From contig NZ_FMCQ01000005.1 in NCBI RefSeq assembly GCF_900091605.1, positions 400,493 to 464,492 on the forward strand: a stretch of 64,000 nucleotides of DNA, written 5' to 3'. The notes under the pieces were generated by a model. The model ran no database searches, was not told the DNA's origin, and was given only the letters and a program-made list of their open reading frames with translations. This document shows positions 53,622 through 61,276 of the stretch, piece after piece. A program made the position numbers and the translations under genes. Origin of the DNA: Micromonospora tulbaghiae (GTDB taxonomy: Bacteria; Actinomycetota; Actinomycetes; Mycobacteriales; Micromonosporaceae). Position 1 is the stretch's first letter; each line of letters begins with the position of its first letter.

Positions 53622-54392
53622 GTGGGGCGTCGGCCGGGGTACGTCGCGATGGCGCTGCTCGGCGCGCTGCTGTTCGGTACGGCCGGCCTGGCCCTCGGGT
53701 CCTGGTACGGCGGCCGGGGCGCCGAGCCGCTGAGCGCCGAGGCAATTCGGAGCGCGCCCGGCGAACTGCTTCCCGGTGTCGAGCCGAGCGGCGCGACGAC
53801 AGTGCAGGGCTACCGGTACGGCGTCTGGCTGGCCGCCGACGACGTCGGCGGGAGCCGGATCGAGTTCCAGTACGGCGACGGCGTCGACTGCGCGCTGTCC
53901 GAGCTGATGCGGCGGGCCGCCGAGACGCGCGGATGGCGGGAAATCCGTCGGGTGCCGGGCGCCTCGTGCGACGGCTGGCGGGCCGAGCGAGACGGGATGA
54001 CGGTCACGCTCACCCATCCGGCGCACGGGTCGAGGCTGAGCATCACGCAGTCCGCCCCCGGAGGATTCCGCGCCGCCACGATCACCGGCACCCTGCTCGG
54101 CGCCGTCGCCGGTGCGGTGCTGTTCCGGGTGGTGGCGCGGAGTCGTCGGCCCGTACCCCTGCTGGCCGGCACCCTGGTGACCGTCGCCCTGTTCCCGGGG
54201 GCCGCCCTCACCTGGACGGATCTGGCCGCGAATCGGCTCGCCGAGCCGGTGTGGCCCGTCTGGCGGGGGCTCGCTCCCGTGCTGGTGCCGCTCTGGCTCG
54301 TGCTCCTTCTGATCGGCGTGATCGTCCTTGCGAAGCGACGGGATCCGGCAGTGCCCGTCACCGATCCGGTCGCTACTGGTCATGCGGGCTGA
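53622..54392 (+). CDS. Hypothetical membrane protein
   Basis: A 256-residue protein: signal-anchor helix (VAMALLGALLFGTAGLALGS), an extracytoplasmic ~110-residue domain with paired Cys (GDGVDCALSELMRR, PGASCDGWRAERDG), then three membrane helices (ITGTLLGAVAGAVLFRVVAR; LLAGTLVTVALFPGAA; LVPLWLVLLLIGVIVLAK). Function not recognised. GTG 53622 has AGGGGGTG upstream. Its stop directly abuts the stop of the small minus-strand gene. Confidence 0.72.
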   Translation: MGRRPGYVAMALLGALLFGTAGLALGSWYGGRGAEPLSAEAIRSAPGELLPGVEPSGATTVQGYRYGVWLAADDVGGSRIEFQYGDGVDCALSELMRRAAETRGWREIRRVPGASCDGWRAERDGMTVTLTHPAHGSRLSITQSAPGGFRAATITGTLLGAVAGAVLFRVVARSRRPVPLLAGTLVTVALFPGAALTWTDLAANRLAEPVWPVWRGLAPVLVPLWLVLLLIGVIVLAKRRDPAVPVTDPVATGHAG

Positions 54393-54509
54393 TCAGTGGA
54401 TGCCCGACTCGTCGTACGGCACGCAGTTGCAGAGGGTGTTCGCACGCCCGCGGACGACCGCGAACACCGGCCGGGACAGCACTACGTCGCCCGCCCGCTG
54501 GACGCGCAT
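54393..54509 (-). CDS. 38-residue Cys-x-Cys small protein
   Basis: An ATG (54509) has AGGAG with a four-base spacer immediately upstream on the minus strand, and the 38-codon frame has G or C at nearly every third position (about 36 of 38), as expected for a real gene at this GC. The opposite strand does not show this. The C-terminal half reads RANTLCNCVPYDESGIH, with Cys-x-Cys followed by an acidic and aromatic tail. It could be a small regulatory, metal-binding or modified peptide. It has no recognisable family. Its start is only nine bases from the divergent plus-strand start at 54519, so promoters must overlap. Confidence 0.55.
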   Translation of the reverse strand: MRVQRAGDVVLSRPVFAVVRGRANTLCNCVPYDESGIH

Positions 54510-54518
54510 GGGGCTCCT

Positions 54519-55106
54519 ATGAAGCGCCGCCGTCGGTTCCTGGCCGCCGCGCTGGCTGTCATGCTGTGCACCGGCTATCTGGTGAGCACCCTGGGTCACC
54601 GCCTTGACCACGGCAGCTCGTGGTGGCACGGCGCCGACGCGGCGTCTCGCACGGAAGGGTCGACGACCGAAGTGCGCTTCGCCTTCAGCCCCGGCGGGCA
54701 GATCACCTTCGGTGTGTCCATCCGCAATCCCGGGCCGTGGCCCGTCACGATCACGGGGGTCGCGGTCGACGACGGTCCTGCCGACCGGCACGTGTTCAAG
54801 GTCGCTCGACTGACAGCGGGCAGTCCTGTCGGCGAGCCCGCTGCTCTCGTGTTCGACCCGGCTACGGCGTCACCCCTCCGGTCGGCCGAAGTAGGACCGG
54901 GAAGGGAACTGCCGGTCTTCGTGACGATCACGATTCCGGACGTCGAGCAGGCGCCCGGGGGAGGACTCGTCTTCGACGACCTCGCGATCGGCTACGACGT
55001 GCTCGGCCTGCCTCGCCACCAGCGGGTGCCGATGGGTTTCCGCTTGTTCGTCCATTCGCCGCGCGGCTACGTTCCCGGCGAAGACCGGAAGCGGCCCGGG
55101 AACTAG
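54519..55106 (+). CDS. Hypothetical exported protein
   Basis: A 195-residue protein with an N-terminal membrane/signal segment (RRRFLAAALAVMLCTGYLVS) and an extracytoplasmic beta-rich domain (VRFAFSPGGQITFGVSIRNP, WPVTITGVAVDD, LPVFVTITIPDVE). The fold looks like a single Ig-like domain found in small actinobacterial surface proteins. ATG 54519 places the signal at the start; the frame upstream is not credible. Codon use is slightly less GC-biased than average, so recent acquisition is possible. Confidence 0.65.
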   Translation: MKRRRRFLAAALAVMLCTGYLVSTLGHRLDHGSSWWHGADAASRTEGSTTEVRFAFSPGGQITFGVSIRNPGPWPVTITGVAVDDGPADRHVFKVARLTAGSPVGEPAALVFDPATASPLRSAEVGPGRELPVFVTITIPDVEQAPGGGLVFDDLAIGYDVLGLPRHQRVPMGFRLFVHSPRGYVPGEDRKRPGN

Positions 55107-55137
55107 AAAAGAGGTGCTCTGGTGGCATCATCGATCC

Positions 55138-55650
55138 GTGCCTGTGATCGAAGTTGTCCTCGGTGACATCACCCGAGAGGACGTCGATGCCGTCGTTACC
55201 GCTGCGAATGAGTCGCTGCTGGGTGGCGGCGGTGTGGACGGGGCGATCCATCGTGCAGCCGGACCGCGGCTGGCCCGGGCGGGTGCCGCGCTGGCACCGT
55301 GCGATCCGGGCGAGGCGGTCGCCACGCCGGCGTTCGATCTGGACCCACCGGTACGCCATGTCATTCACACCGTCGGCCCGGTGTGGGAAGGCGGCGGCTA
55401 CGGTGAGGCCGACGTCCTGGCGTCGTGCTACCGGCGCAGCCTTGAGATTGCCGATGAGCTCGCCGCTCGCCGCGTCGCCTTCCCCGCCATCGCTACTGGT
55501 GTCTACGGGTTTCCGGGCGACCAGGCAGCGGAGATCGCAATCTCGACCATCAGAGCGACACCGACGAACGTCGAGCACGTCCGCCTGGTCGCCTTCGACC
55601 AGGCCACGTACGAACTGCTGGCTTCGGCGCTCCAGCGGTCCGGCCGTTGA
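55138..55650 (+). CDS. Macrodomain protein (ADP-ribose binding)
   Basis: A 170-residue MacroD-like protein. The signature block TAANESLLGGGGVDGAIHRA binds ADP-ribose, with the catalytic-type GGG and Asp in GDITRED; HVIHTVGPVWEG and FPAIATGVYGFPGDQAAEIA complete the fold. It probably hydrolyses O-acetyl-ADP-ribose or mono-ADP-ribosyl groups. GTG 55138 is used. GC at third positions is lower than in neighbours, compatible with transfer; it lies next to the tRNA-Gly gene. Confidence 0.9.
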   Translation: MPVIEVVLGDITREDVDAVVTAANESLLGGGGVDGAIHRAAGPRLARAGAALAPCDPGEAVATPAFDLDPPVRHVIHTVGPVWEGGGYGEADVLASCYRRSLEIADELAARRVAFPAIATGVYGFPGDQAAEIAISTIRATPTNVEHVRLVAFDQATYELLASALQRSGR

Positions 55651-55771
55651 GTTCGTGAGGCGGATCCTCGCCGACGGCCAGAGCAGCTGACGGCCGCGGA
55701 TGACCCGAGCGGGGGAGTCGCCGACCGGCTCAGGCTCGGGGGATGCATCCTCTGACCGGGGCCGGAGGTCG

Positions 55772-55845
55772 TGGAGCGGGCGACGGGAATCGAACCCGCG
55801 TAGTCAGTTTGGAAGACTGAAGCTCTACCATTGAGCTACGCCCGC
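55772..55845 (-). tRNA. tRNA-Gly (UCC anticodon)
   Basis: A 74-base cloverleaf: 7-bp acceptor stem (GCGGGCG with CGCCCGC), D arm, anticodon stem TCAGT/ACTGA with loop CTTCCAA (anticodon TCC), T arm with TTCGATT loop, and an encoded CCA end. The minus-strand gene stands alone next to the macrodomain gene. Confidence 0.95.
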
Positions 55846-56005
55846 GAGCACCCCACCACCGCGGGGTGCGCCGACAGCGTACCCAATCGTGGCGGAGGCC
55901 GCGCAGCGCGTACCCCGGCCGCGCCCCCGAACGCCGCCACACCGCGCACGCCGCGCCCCGGTCACCCGCGCGGGTGGCGGGACGGCATACACTCTTCGTC
56001 GCCAC

Positions 56006-56079
56006 CGGGGTGTGGCGCAGCTTGGTAGCGCACTCGCTTTGGGAGCGAGGGGCCGTGGGTTCAAATCCCGCCACCCCGA
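56006..56079 (+). tRNA. tRNA-Pro (UGG anticodon)
   Basis: A 74-base cloverleaf: acceptor CGGGGTG/CACCCCG, anticodon stem CTCGC/GCGAG with loop TTTGGGA (anticodon TGG), T loop TTCAAAT. CCA is not encoded. It lies just upstream of tig, 149 bases before its start. Confidence 0.95.
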
Positions 56080-56228
56080 CTGTCGTTCGCGACCGGATCG
56101 TCCCGGGAACCGCCGGTTTTTTCCGCGCGGTGCCCGGGCCCTGCCGATGCCGTCGGCCGGCTCGCCTACACTCGATGCGCGCAATCACGCCCCAGAACCA
56201 ACACCCAGATCCGTCAAGGAGTACGCCT

Positions 56229-57575
56229 GTGAAGAGCACCGTCGAGACTCTGAGCCCGACGCGCGTGCGGCTCGCCATCGAGGTGCCGTTCGTCGAGCTC
56301 GAGCCGAGCCTCAAGAAGGCGTACCGGGAGATCGGCCAGCAGGTCCAGGTTCCCGGCTTCCGCCGGGGCAAGATCCCCGCTGCCGTCATCGACCAGCGGG
56401 TCGGCCGGGGCACCGTGCTCAACGAGGCGGTGCAGGAGGCGATCCCGCAGAACATCCTCGCCGCGGTCCGGGAGCACGACCTGAAGACGCTCGGCCGTCC
56501 CGAGGTCGAGATCACCGAGTTCGCCGACGGCGACTCGCTCAACTTCACCGCCGAGGTGGACGTCCGGCCGGAGATCATCCTGCCGGACCCGGCCACCATC
56601 GAGGTGACCGTCGACGAGATCGAGATCGCCGACAGCGAGATCGACGAGCAGATCAACAGCCTGCGCGAGCGGTTCGCCACGCTGAAGACCGTCGAGCGGG
56701 CCGCCCAGGAGGGCGACTTCGTGCAGATCGACCTGAGCGCCACGGTCGACGGCGAGGAGGTCCCGGGCGGTTCGGCGAGCAACATCTCGCACGAGGTGGG
56801 CAGCAAGCAGCTCCTGCCGGGTCTGGACGAGGCGCTGGTCGGCCTGGCCGCCGGCGACAGCACCACCTTCACCACGCAGCTCGTCGGCGGCGACTACGCC
56901 GGCCGTGACGCCGACGTGGCGGTGACCGTCCGCACGGTCAAGGAGAAGGAGCTCCCCGAGCTCAACGACGACTTCGCGCAGATGGCCAGCGAGTTCGACA
57001 CCATCGACGAGCTGCGCGGTGACCTGCGGGAGCGGGTCACCCGGGGCAAGCAGGTCGAGCAGATCTACGCCGCCCGCGACAAGGCCCTGGAGCAGATGGT
57101 GGCCGCCGCCGAGGTGCCGGCGCCCGAGGGCGTCGTCAAGGAGGAGGTCGAGAGCCGCAAGGCCGCGATGGTCGACCAGCTCGAGCGCATCGGCGCCTCC
57201 CTGGAGGAATACCTCGCGGCGGAGGAGAAGACCGAGGAGCAGATCGACACCGAGCTGACCGAGGCGGCGACCGACGGCGTCAAGATCCAGCTTCTGCTGG
57301 ACACGCTGGCCGACGCCGAGGACGTGCAGGTCTCCGACGACGAGTTCGGTCACGAGATCGTGCACCGCGCGCAGCGCGCCGGCATGGCCCCGCAGCAGTA
57401 CTACGACCAGCTGGTCCGCTCCGGCGCCGCCGCGGCCGTCTTCGGCGACGTCCGCCGGGGCAAGGCGCTCGCCGCGGTGATGGAGAAGATCAAGATCAAG
57501 GACGCGGCGGGCAACGAGGTCTCCCTCGACGCGCTGCGGGCCCAGAACGAGGCCGAGCACGACCACCAGCACTGA
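56229..57575 (+). CDS. tig: Trigger factor (ribosome-associated chaperone, peptidyl-prolyl isomerase)
   Basis: A 448-residue chaperone: an N-terminal ribosome-binding domain with VPGFRRGKIP (the GFRxGxxP ribosome-contact signature), a PPIase domain (GDFVQIDLSATVDGEEVPGG, LLPGLDEALVGLAAGDSTTF) and a long helical C-terminal arm, with a His/Asp-rich tail (EAEHDHQH). GTG 56229 has AAGGAG eight bases upstream. It heads the tig-clp cluster conserved in actinobacteria. Confidence 0.96.
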   Translation: MKSTVETLSPTRVRLAIEVPFVELEPSLKKAYREIGQQVQVPGFRRGKIPAAVIDQRVGRGTVLNEAVQEAIPQNILAAVREHDLKTLGRPEVEITEFADGDSLNFTAEVDVRPEIILPDPATIEVTVDEIEIADSEIDEQINSLRERFATLKTVERAAQEGDFVQIDLSATVDGEEVPGGSASNISHEVGSKQLLPGLDEALVGLAAGDSTTFTTQLVGGDYAGRDADVAVTVRTVKEKELPELNDDFAQMASEFDTIDELRGDLRERVTRGKQVEQIYAARDKALEQMVAAAEVPAPEGVVKEEVESRKAAMVDQLERIGASLEEYLAAEEKTEEQIDTELTEAATDGVKIQLLLDTLADAEDVQVSDDEFGHEIVHRAQRAGMAPQQYYDQLVRSGAAAAVFGDVRRGKALAAVMEKIKIKDAAGNEVSLDALRAQNEAEHDHQH

Positions 57576-57582
57576 TCATCGG

Positions 57583-57631
57583 GGGTTTCGGCCGCCGTCC
57601 CGCGCTGCGCGCCGGGAGGCGGCCGAAACCC
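57583..57631 (+). terminator. Terminator after tig
   Basis: 14-bp perfect stem (57583-57596 with 57618-57631) extended inward by TCCCG/CGGGA, followed by TTTCC. It separates tig from clpP1, so the latter needs its own promoter. Confidence 0.85.
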
Positions 57632-57659
57632 TTTCCGGGGTACGCCGTGCGGGTGACTG

Positions 57660-57673
57660 CGCTGAGAGCGAAC
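57660..57673. promoter_or_regulatory. ClgR-like operator upstream of clpP1
   Basis: CGCTGAGAGCGAAC fits the actinobacterial ClgR consensus core CGCYNANRGCGWWS; the 5' flanking W-N-N-W fits only in part. ClgR is the known activator of clpP1P2 and clpC in Corynebacterium, Streptomyces and mycobacteria. The site lies 78 bases before the clpP1 start, right for an activator. Confidence 0.7.
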
Positions 57674-57750
57674 AGTGCCCCGACCGGGAGTACGCCTCCC
57701 GGCTGAGCGGTTAGTGTCGGGTAGGACGGTACGGAGAGCGAAGGGCTGCC

Positions 57751-58392
57751 ATGACCGACATGCACATCCCCAAGAAGTCGCTCCGGGTGAACGAGGCCCG
57801 CGGTGGCGACTCCATTGGCAACCTCGACGACTCGGTCTACAACCGGTTGCTCAAGGAACGGATCATCTTCCTGGGCAGTGAGGTGAACGACCAGGTGGCC
57901 AACCGCATCTGCGCGCAGCTCCTGCTGCTCGCGGCGGAGGACCCGGACCGCGACATCTTCCTCTGGATCAACTCGCCGGGTGGCTCGGTCTACTCCGGCA
58001 TGGCGATCTACGACACCATGCAGTACATCGACAACGACGTCTCGACCGTGGCGATGGGCATGGCCGCGTCCATGGGCCAGCTGCTGCTCTGCGCGGGCAC
58101 CAAGGGCAAGCGGTACGCCCTGCCGCACGCGCGGATCATGATGCACCAGCCCTCGGGCGGTCTCGGCGGCACCGCGTCGGACATCGCGATCCAGGCCGAG
58201 CAGATGCTCTACACCAAGCGGATGTTCCAGGAGCGGGTCGCGTTCCACACCGGCCAGTCCCAGGAGCAGATCGAGGCGGACTCGGACCGTGACCGCTGGT
58301 TCACCGCCCAGGAGGCCATGGACTACGGCTTCATCGACAAGGTGATCATCGGGGCCGCGCAGGTTCCGGATGGCGCCGGGACCCTGAGCTGA
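57751..58392 (+). CDS. clpP1: ATP-dependent Clp protease proteolytic subunit ClpP1
   Basis: A 213-residue serine protease subunit: NSPGGSVYSGMAIYDTMQ, nucleophile Ser in GMAASMGQLLLCAG, His in HARIMMHQPSGG and the Asp region DRWFTAQEAMDYGFID. Actinobacterial ClpP1 assembles with ClpP2 into a mixed tetradecamer, in which both rings are needed for activity. The N-terminal propeptide is short. ATG 57751 has GAGAGCGAAG upstream, with a ClgR-like site further up. Confidence 0.96.
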   Translation: MTDMHIPKKSLRVNEARGGDSIGNLDDSVYNRLLKERIIFLGSEVNDQVANRICAQLLLLAAEDPDRDIFLWINSPGGSVYSGMAIYDTMQYIDNDVSTVAMGMAASMGQLLLCAGTKGKRYALPHARIMMHQPSGGLGGTASDIAIQAEQMLYTKRMFQERVAFHTGQSQEQIEADSDRDRWFTAQEAMDYGFIDKVIIGAAQVPDGAGTLS

Positions 58393-58406
58393 CCGAGGAG
58401 CTGACG

Positions 58407-59069
58407 ATGACCGACCTGAGCCTGCCGCCCCAGTTCGCGGCCGTGCACAACCGCTACGTCCTGCCGTCGTTCGTCGAGCGCACGTCGTACGGGATGAAGG
58501 AGTCCAACCCGTACAACAAGCTCTTCGAGGACCGGATCATCTTCCTCGGCGTGCAGGTGGACGACGCGTCGGCCAACGACGTGATGGCCCAGCTGCTGAC
58601 GCTGGAGGGCACCGACCCGGACCGCGACATCATCATGTACATCAACTCGCCCGGTGGCTCCTTCACCGCCATGACGGCGATCTACGACACCATGCAGTAC
58701 GTCCGCCCGGACATCCAGACCGTCTGCCTCGGGCAGGCGGCCAGCGCGGCGGCGGTGCTGCTCTCCGCGGGCACCCCGGGCAAGCGGATGGCGCTGCCCA
58801 ACTCCCGGATCATCATCCACCAGCCGGCCACCGAGGGTGGCTACGGTCAGGGCTCGGACATCGAGATCCAGGCGCGGGAGATCCTGCGGATGCGGACGCA
58901 GCTGGAGGACATGCTCTCCCGGCACTGCAACCGCCCGATCGAGCAGGTTCGCAAGGACATCGACCGTGACAAGATCATGACGGCCGAGGAGTCCAAGGAG
59001 TACGGGCTGGTCGACACGATCCTGACCAGCCGCAAGAAGGGTCTGCTGGCGTCGCACGCGGCGGGCTGA
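58407..59069 (+). CDS. clpP2: ATP-dependent Clp protease proteolytic subunit ClpP2
   Basis: A 220-residue partner of ClpP1, 14 bases downstream. NSPGGSFTAMTAIYDTMQYV, nucleophile Ser in GQAASAAAVLLSAG, NSRIIIHQPATEGGYGQGSD and MTAEESKEYGLVDTIL provide the catalytic set. The longer N-terminus (LPPQFAAVHNRYVLPSFVER) is the actinobacterial ClpP2 propeptide. The C-terminus ends RKKGLLASHAAG. Confidence 0.96.
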   Translation: MTDLSLPPQFAAVHNRYVLPSFVERTSYGMKESNPYNKLFEDRIIFLGVQVDDASANDVMAQLLTLEGTDPDRDIIMYINSPGGSFTAMTAIYDTMQYVRPDIQTVCLGQAASAAAVLLSAGTPGKRMALPNSRIIIHQPATEGGYGQGSDIEIQAREILRMRTQLEDMLSRHCNRPIEQVRKDIDRDKIMTAEESKEYGLVDTILTSRKKGLLASHAAG

Positions 59070-59083
59070 GCAACGTGTGGTCG

Positions 59084-59117
59084 GAGGTCGGTCGGGGTAT
59101 CGTTCCCGGTCGACCTC
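59084..59117 (+). terminator. Stem-loop between clpP2 and clpX
   Basis: Seven-bp GAGGTCG/CGACCTC stem (59084-59090 with 59111-59117) extended to about 13 pairs with two G-T wobbles. It lies 14 bases after clpP2 and 179 before clpX, so it may end the clpP1P2 transcript or act as a partial attenuator. Confidence 0.55.
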
Positions 59118-59295
59118 TGACACACCCGTTTTGGGGGTCGGAGAAAACCCGGCCACCGGGTAACGTCGGGTCTGTACCGCTCCGCGGTCGGATCAGGTGA
59201 AGCCGACAGCATGGTGGGACGACAGGACGGACGGGCGCTCCGGCGCTCGCAGGTCAGGGCCGGCGTTCCGGCCGACGAGTGCAGGGAGAACGTAG

Positions 59296-60588
59296 GTGGC
59301 ACGGATCGGTGACGGCGGCGACCTACTCAAGTGCTCCTTCTGTGGCAAGTCGCAGAAGCAGGTCAAGAAGCTCATCGCGGGCCCAGGTGTCTACATCTGC
59401 GACGAGTGCATCGATCTCTGCAACGAGATCATCGAAGAGGAGCTGGCCGAGTCCGGCGAGGTGAAGTGGGAAGAGCTTCCCAAGCCGATGGAGATCTGCC
59501 AGTTCCTCGACAACTACGTCGTCGGTCAGGAGCAGGCCAAGAAGGCGCTCGCCGTCGCGGTCTACAACCACTACAAGCGGATCCAGGCCGAGGCGGCCGG
59601 CGCGCCGGGCTCAGGCACCGACGGCGTCGAGCTGGCCAAGTCCAACATCCTGCTGCTCGGCCCGACCGGCTGCGGCAAGACGCACCTGGCGCAGACGCTC
59701 GCCCGGATGCTCAACGTCCCGTTCGCCATCGCCGACGCCACCGCGCTCACCGAGGCGGGCTATGTCGGTGAGGACGTCGAGAACATCCTGCTGAAGCTCA
59801 TCCAGGCGGCCGACTACGACATCAAGCGCGCCGAGACCGGCATCATCTACATCGACGAGGTCGACAAGATCGCCCGCAAGTCGGAGAACCCGTCGATCAC
59901 CCGCGACGTGTCCGGCGAGGGCGTGCAGCAGGCGCTGCTGAAGATGCTGGAGGGCACTGTCGCCAACGTGCCGCCGCAGGGCGGGCGCAAGCACCCGCAC
60001 CAGGAGTTCATCCAGATCGACACCACGAACGTGCTGTTCATCTGCGGTGGCGCGTTCGCCGGGCTCGACCAGATCATCGAGGCCCGCACCGGCTCCGGCG
60101 GCACCGGCTTCGGCGCCCGGCTCCGGTCGGTCTCCGAGCGGTCGACGGACGACATCTTCAGCCAGGTCATGCCGGAGGACATGCTGAAGTTCGGGCTGAT
60201 CCCCGAGTTCATCGGCCGGCTGCCGGTGATCACCAACGTGCGCAGCCTCGACCGCAGCGCCCTGGTGCGGATCCTGACCGAGCCGCGCAACGCGCTGGTC
60301 CGGCAGTACCAGCGCCTGTTCGAGCTGGACGGCGTCGAGCTGGAGTTCGAGCCGCCCGCGCTGGAGGCCATCGCCGACCAGGCCATGCTCCGCGGCACCG
60401 GTGCCCGCGGCCTGCGGGCGATCATGGAAGAGGTGCTCCTCTCCGTGATGTACGAGGTGCCGAGCAACCCCGACGCCGCCCGGGTGCTGATCACCCGTGA
60501 GGTCGTCCTGGAGAACGTCAACCCGACGATCGTGCCGCGCGAGTTCACCGGCCGGCGCCGGCGGGACCGCGAGGAGAAGTCGGCCTGA
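59296..60588 (+). CDS. clpX: ATP-dependent Clp protease ATP-binding subunit ClpX
   Basis: A 430-residue AAA+ unfoldase: N-terminal zinc-binding domain (CSFCGKS, YICDECIDLC), Walker A LGPTGCGKTHLA, pore-loop TEAGYVGEDVE, Walker B GIIYIDEVDKIARK, sensor and RKH region, and a C-terminal small domain. It unfolds substrates and feeds the ClpP1P2 chamber. GTG 59296 is required to place the zinc finger at the N-terminus (ARIGDGGDLLKCSFC). The 226 bases upstream of it carry no gene. Confidence 0.97.
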   Translation: MARIGDGGDLLKCSFCGKSQKQVKKLIAGPGVYICDECIDLCNEIIEEELAESGEVKWEELPKPMEICQFLDNYVVGQEQAKKALAVAVYNHYKRIQAEAAGAPGSGTDGVELAKSNILLLGPTGCGKTHLAQTLARMLNVPFAIADATALTEAGYVGEDVENILLKLIQAADYDIKRAETGIIYIDEVDKIARKSENPSITRDVSGEGVQQALLKMLEGTVANVPPQGGRKHPHQEFIQIDTTNVLFICGGAFAGLDQIIEARTGSGGTGFGARLRSVSERSTDDIFSQVMPEDMLKFGLIPEFIGRLPVITNVRSLDRSALVRILTEPRNALVRQYQRLFELDGVELEFEPPALEAIADQAMLRGTGARGLRAIMEEVLLSVMYEVPSNPDAARVLITREVVLENVNPTIVPREFTGRRRRDREEKSA

Positions 60589-60598
60589 CCGCCGTCGC

Positions 60599-60628
60599 GA
60601 CCGCGCCCGGGTCAGCTCGGGCGCGGTC
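60599..60628. terminator. Terminator after clpX, overlapping the XRE-cupin stop
   Basis: Perfect 11-bp stem (60599-60609 with 60618-60628). The eight-base loop holds the TCA that is the stop codon of the convergent minus-strand gene, so each transcript's 3' end is embedded in the hairpin. Confidence 0.78.
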
Positions 60629-61235
60629 CGCGTGAGCGGGTCCGCCGATCCCACTCGCCCGACGGGGTGACCACCACCATCATCAGGCGCACCGGTTCGT
60701 CACCGGCCGTGCGGTAGCCGTGCTCCCGGTCGGCGTGGAACTCGACCGTCTCGCCGGCTCGTACCTCGTGGTCGACGCCGTCGACTGTGACGGTGGCGGC
60801 GCCGTCGAGCACGTGCAGGATCTCCCGGGTGCCGTGGGCGTGGTCGGGGGATTGCAACGCCTCCCCGGGTTCCATCCGCCAGTCCCACAGCTCGACCAGA
60901 TCGGGTTCGCCGAGCCCACTGAGCAGACGAGCCAGGCCACCGTGCGGGCCGCGCCACAGCACCGGCGCCTCGTCCGCAGCGCTGACCCGTACCGTGCTCT
61001 GTTCGGCCGGCTCCAGCAGCCGGGCGATGCTGACGCCGAACGCGTCGGCGACCCGGCAGAGCGTGCCGATGCTCGGGTTTGTCCTGGCCCCCTCGATCTG
61101 CACCAGCATGCCCTTGCTGACCCCGGAGCGGCCGGCCAGTTCCTCGAACGACCAGCCGCGCGCGGCTCGTAGCTCACGTACCTGACGGGCGACCGCTGAG
61201 GTCACCGCGCCGACCCGTCTGCTTGCGTCGGTCAT
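60612..61235 (-). CDS. XRE-family regulator with C-terminal cupin
   Basis: A 207-residue two-domain regulator: HTH at about residues 15-70 (VRELRAARGWSFEELAGRSG, VSKGMLVQIEGARTNPSIGT) and a small cupin at 120-190 (HGTREILHVLDGAATVTVDG, EVRAGETVEFHADREHGYRT) that likely binds a small ligand. Such XRE-cupin regulators often control a neighbouring transporter. Its start is 42 bases from the divergent EamA gene, its likely target. ATG 61235 has AAGGA seven bases upstream; an earlier in-frame start exists but is less well placed. Confidence 0.9.
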   Translation of the reverse strand: MTDASRRVGAVTSAVARQVRELRAARGWSFEELAGRSGVSKGMLVQIEGARTNPSIGTLCRVADAFGVSIARLLEPAEQSTVRVSAADEAPVLWRGPHGGLARLLSGLGEPDLVELWDWRMEPGEALQSPDHAHGTREILHVLDGAATVTVDGVDHEVRAGETVEFHADREHGYRTAGDEPVRLMMVVVTPSGEWDRRTRSRGPRPS

Positions 61236-61276
61236 CACACTGTCCTTCACGGTCACTATTGTGGTACGACTGCTGA

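Noticed and set aside
55772..56079. tRNA pair as a phage attachment site
   Set aside because: No integrase, no duplicated tRNA fragment and no phage genes are seen nearby.
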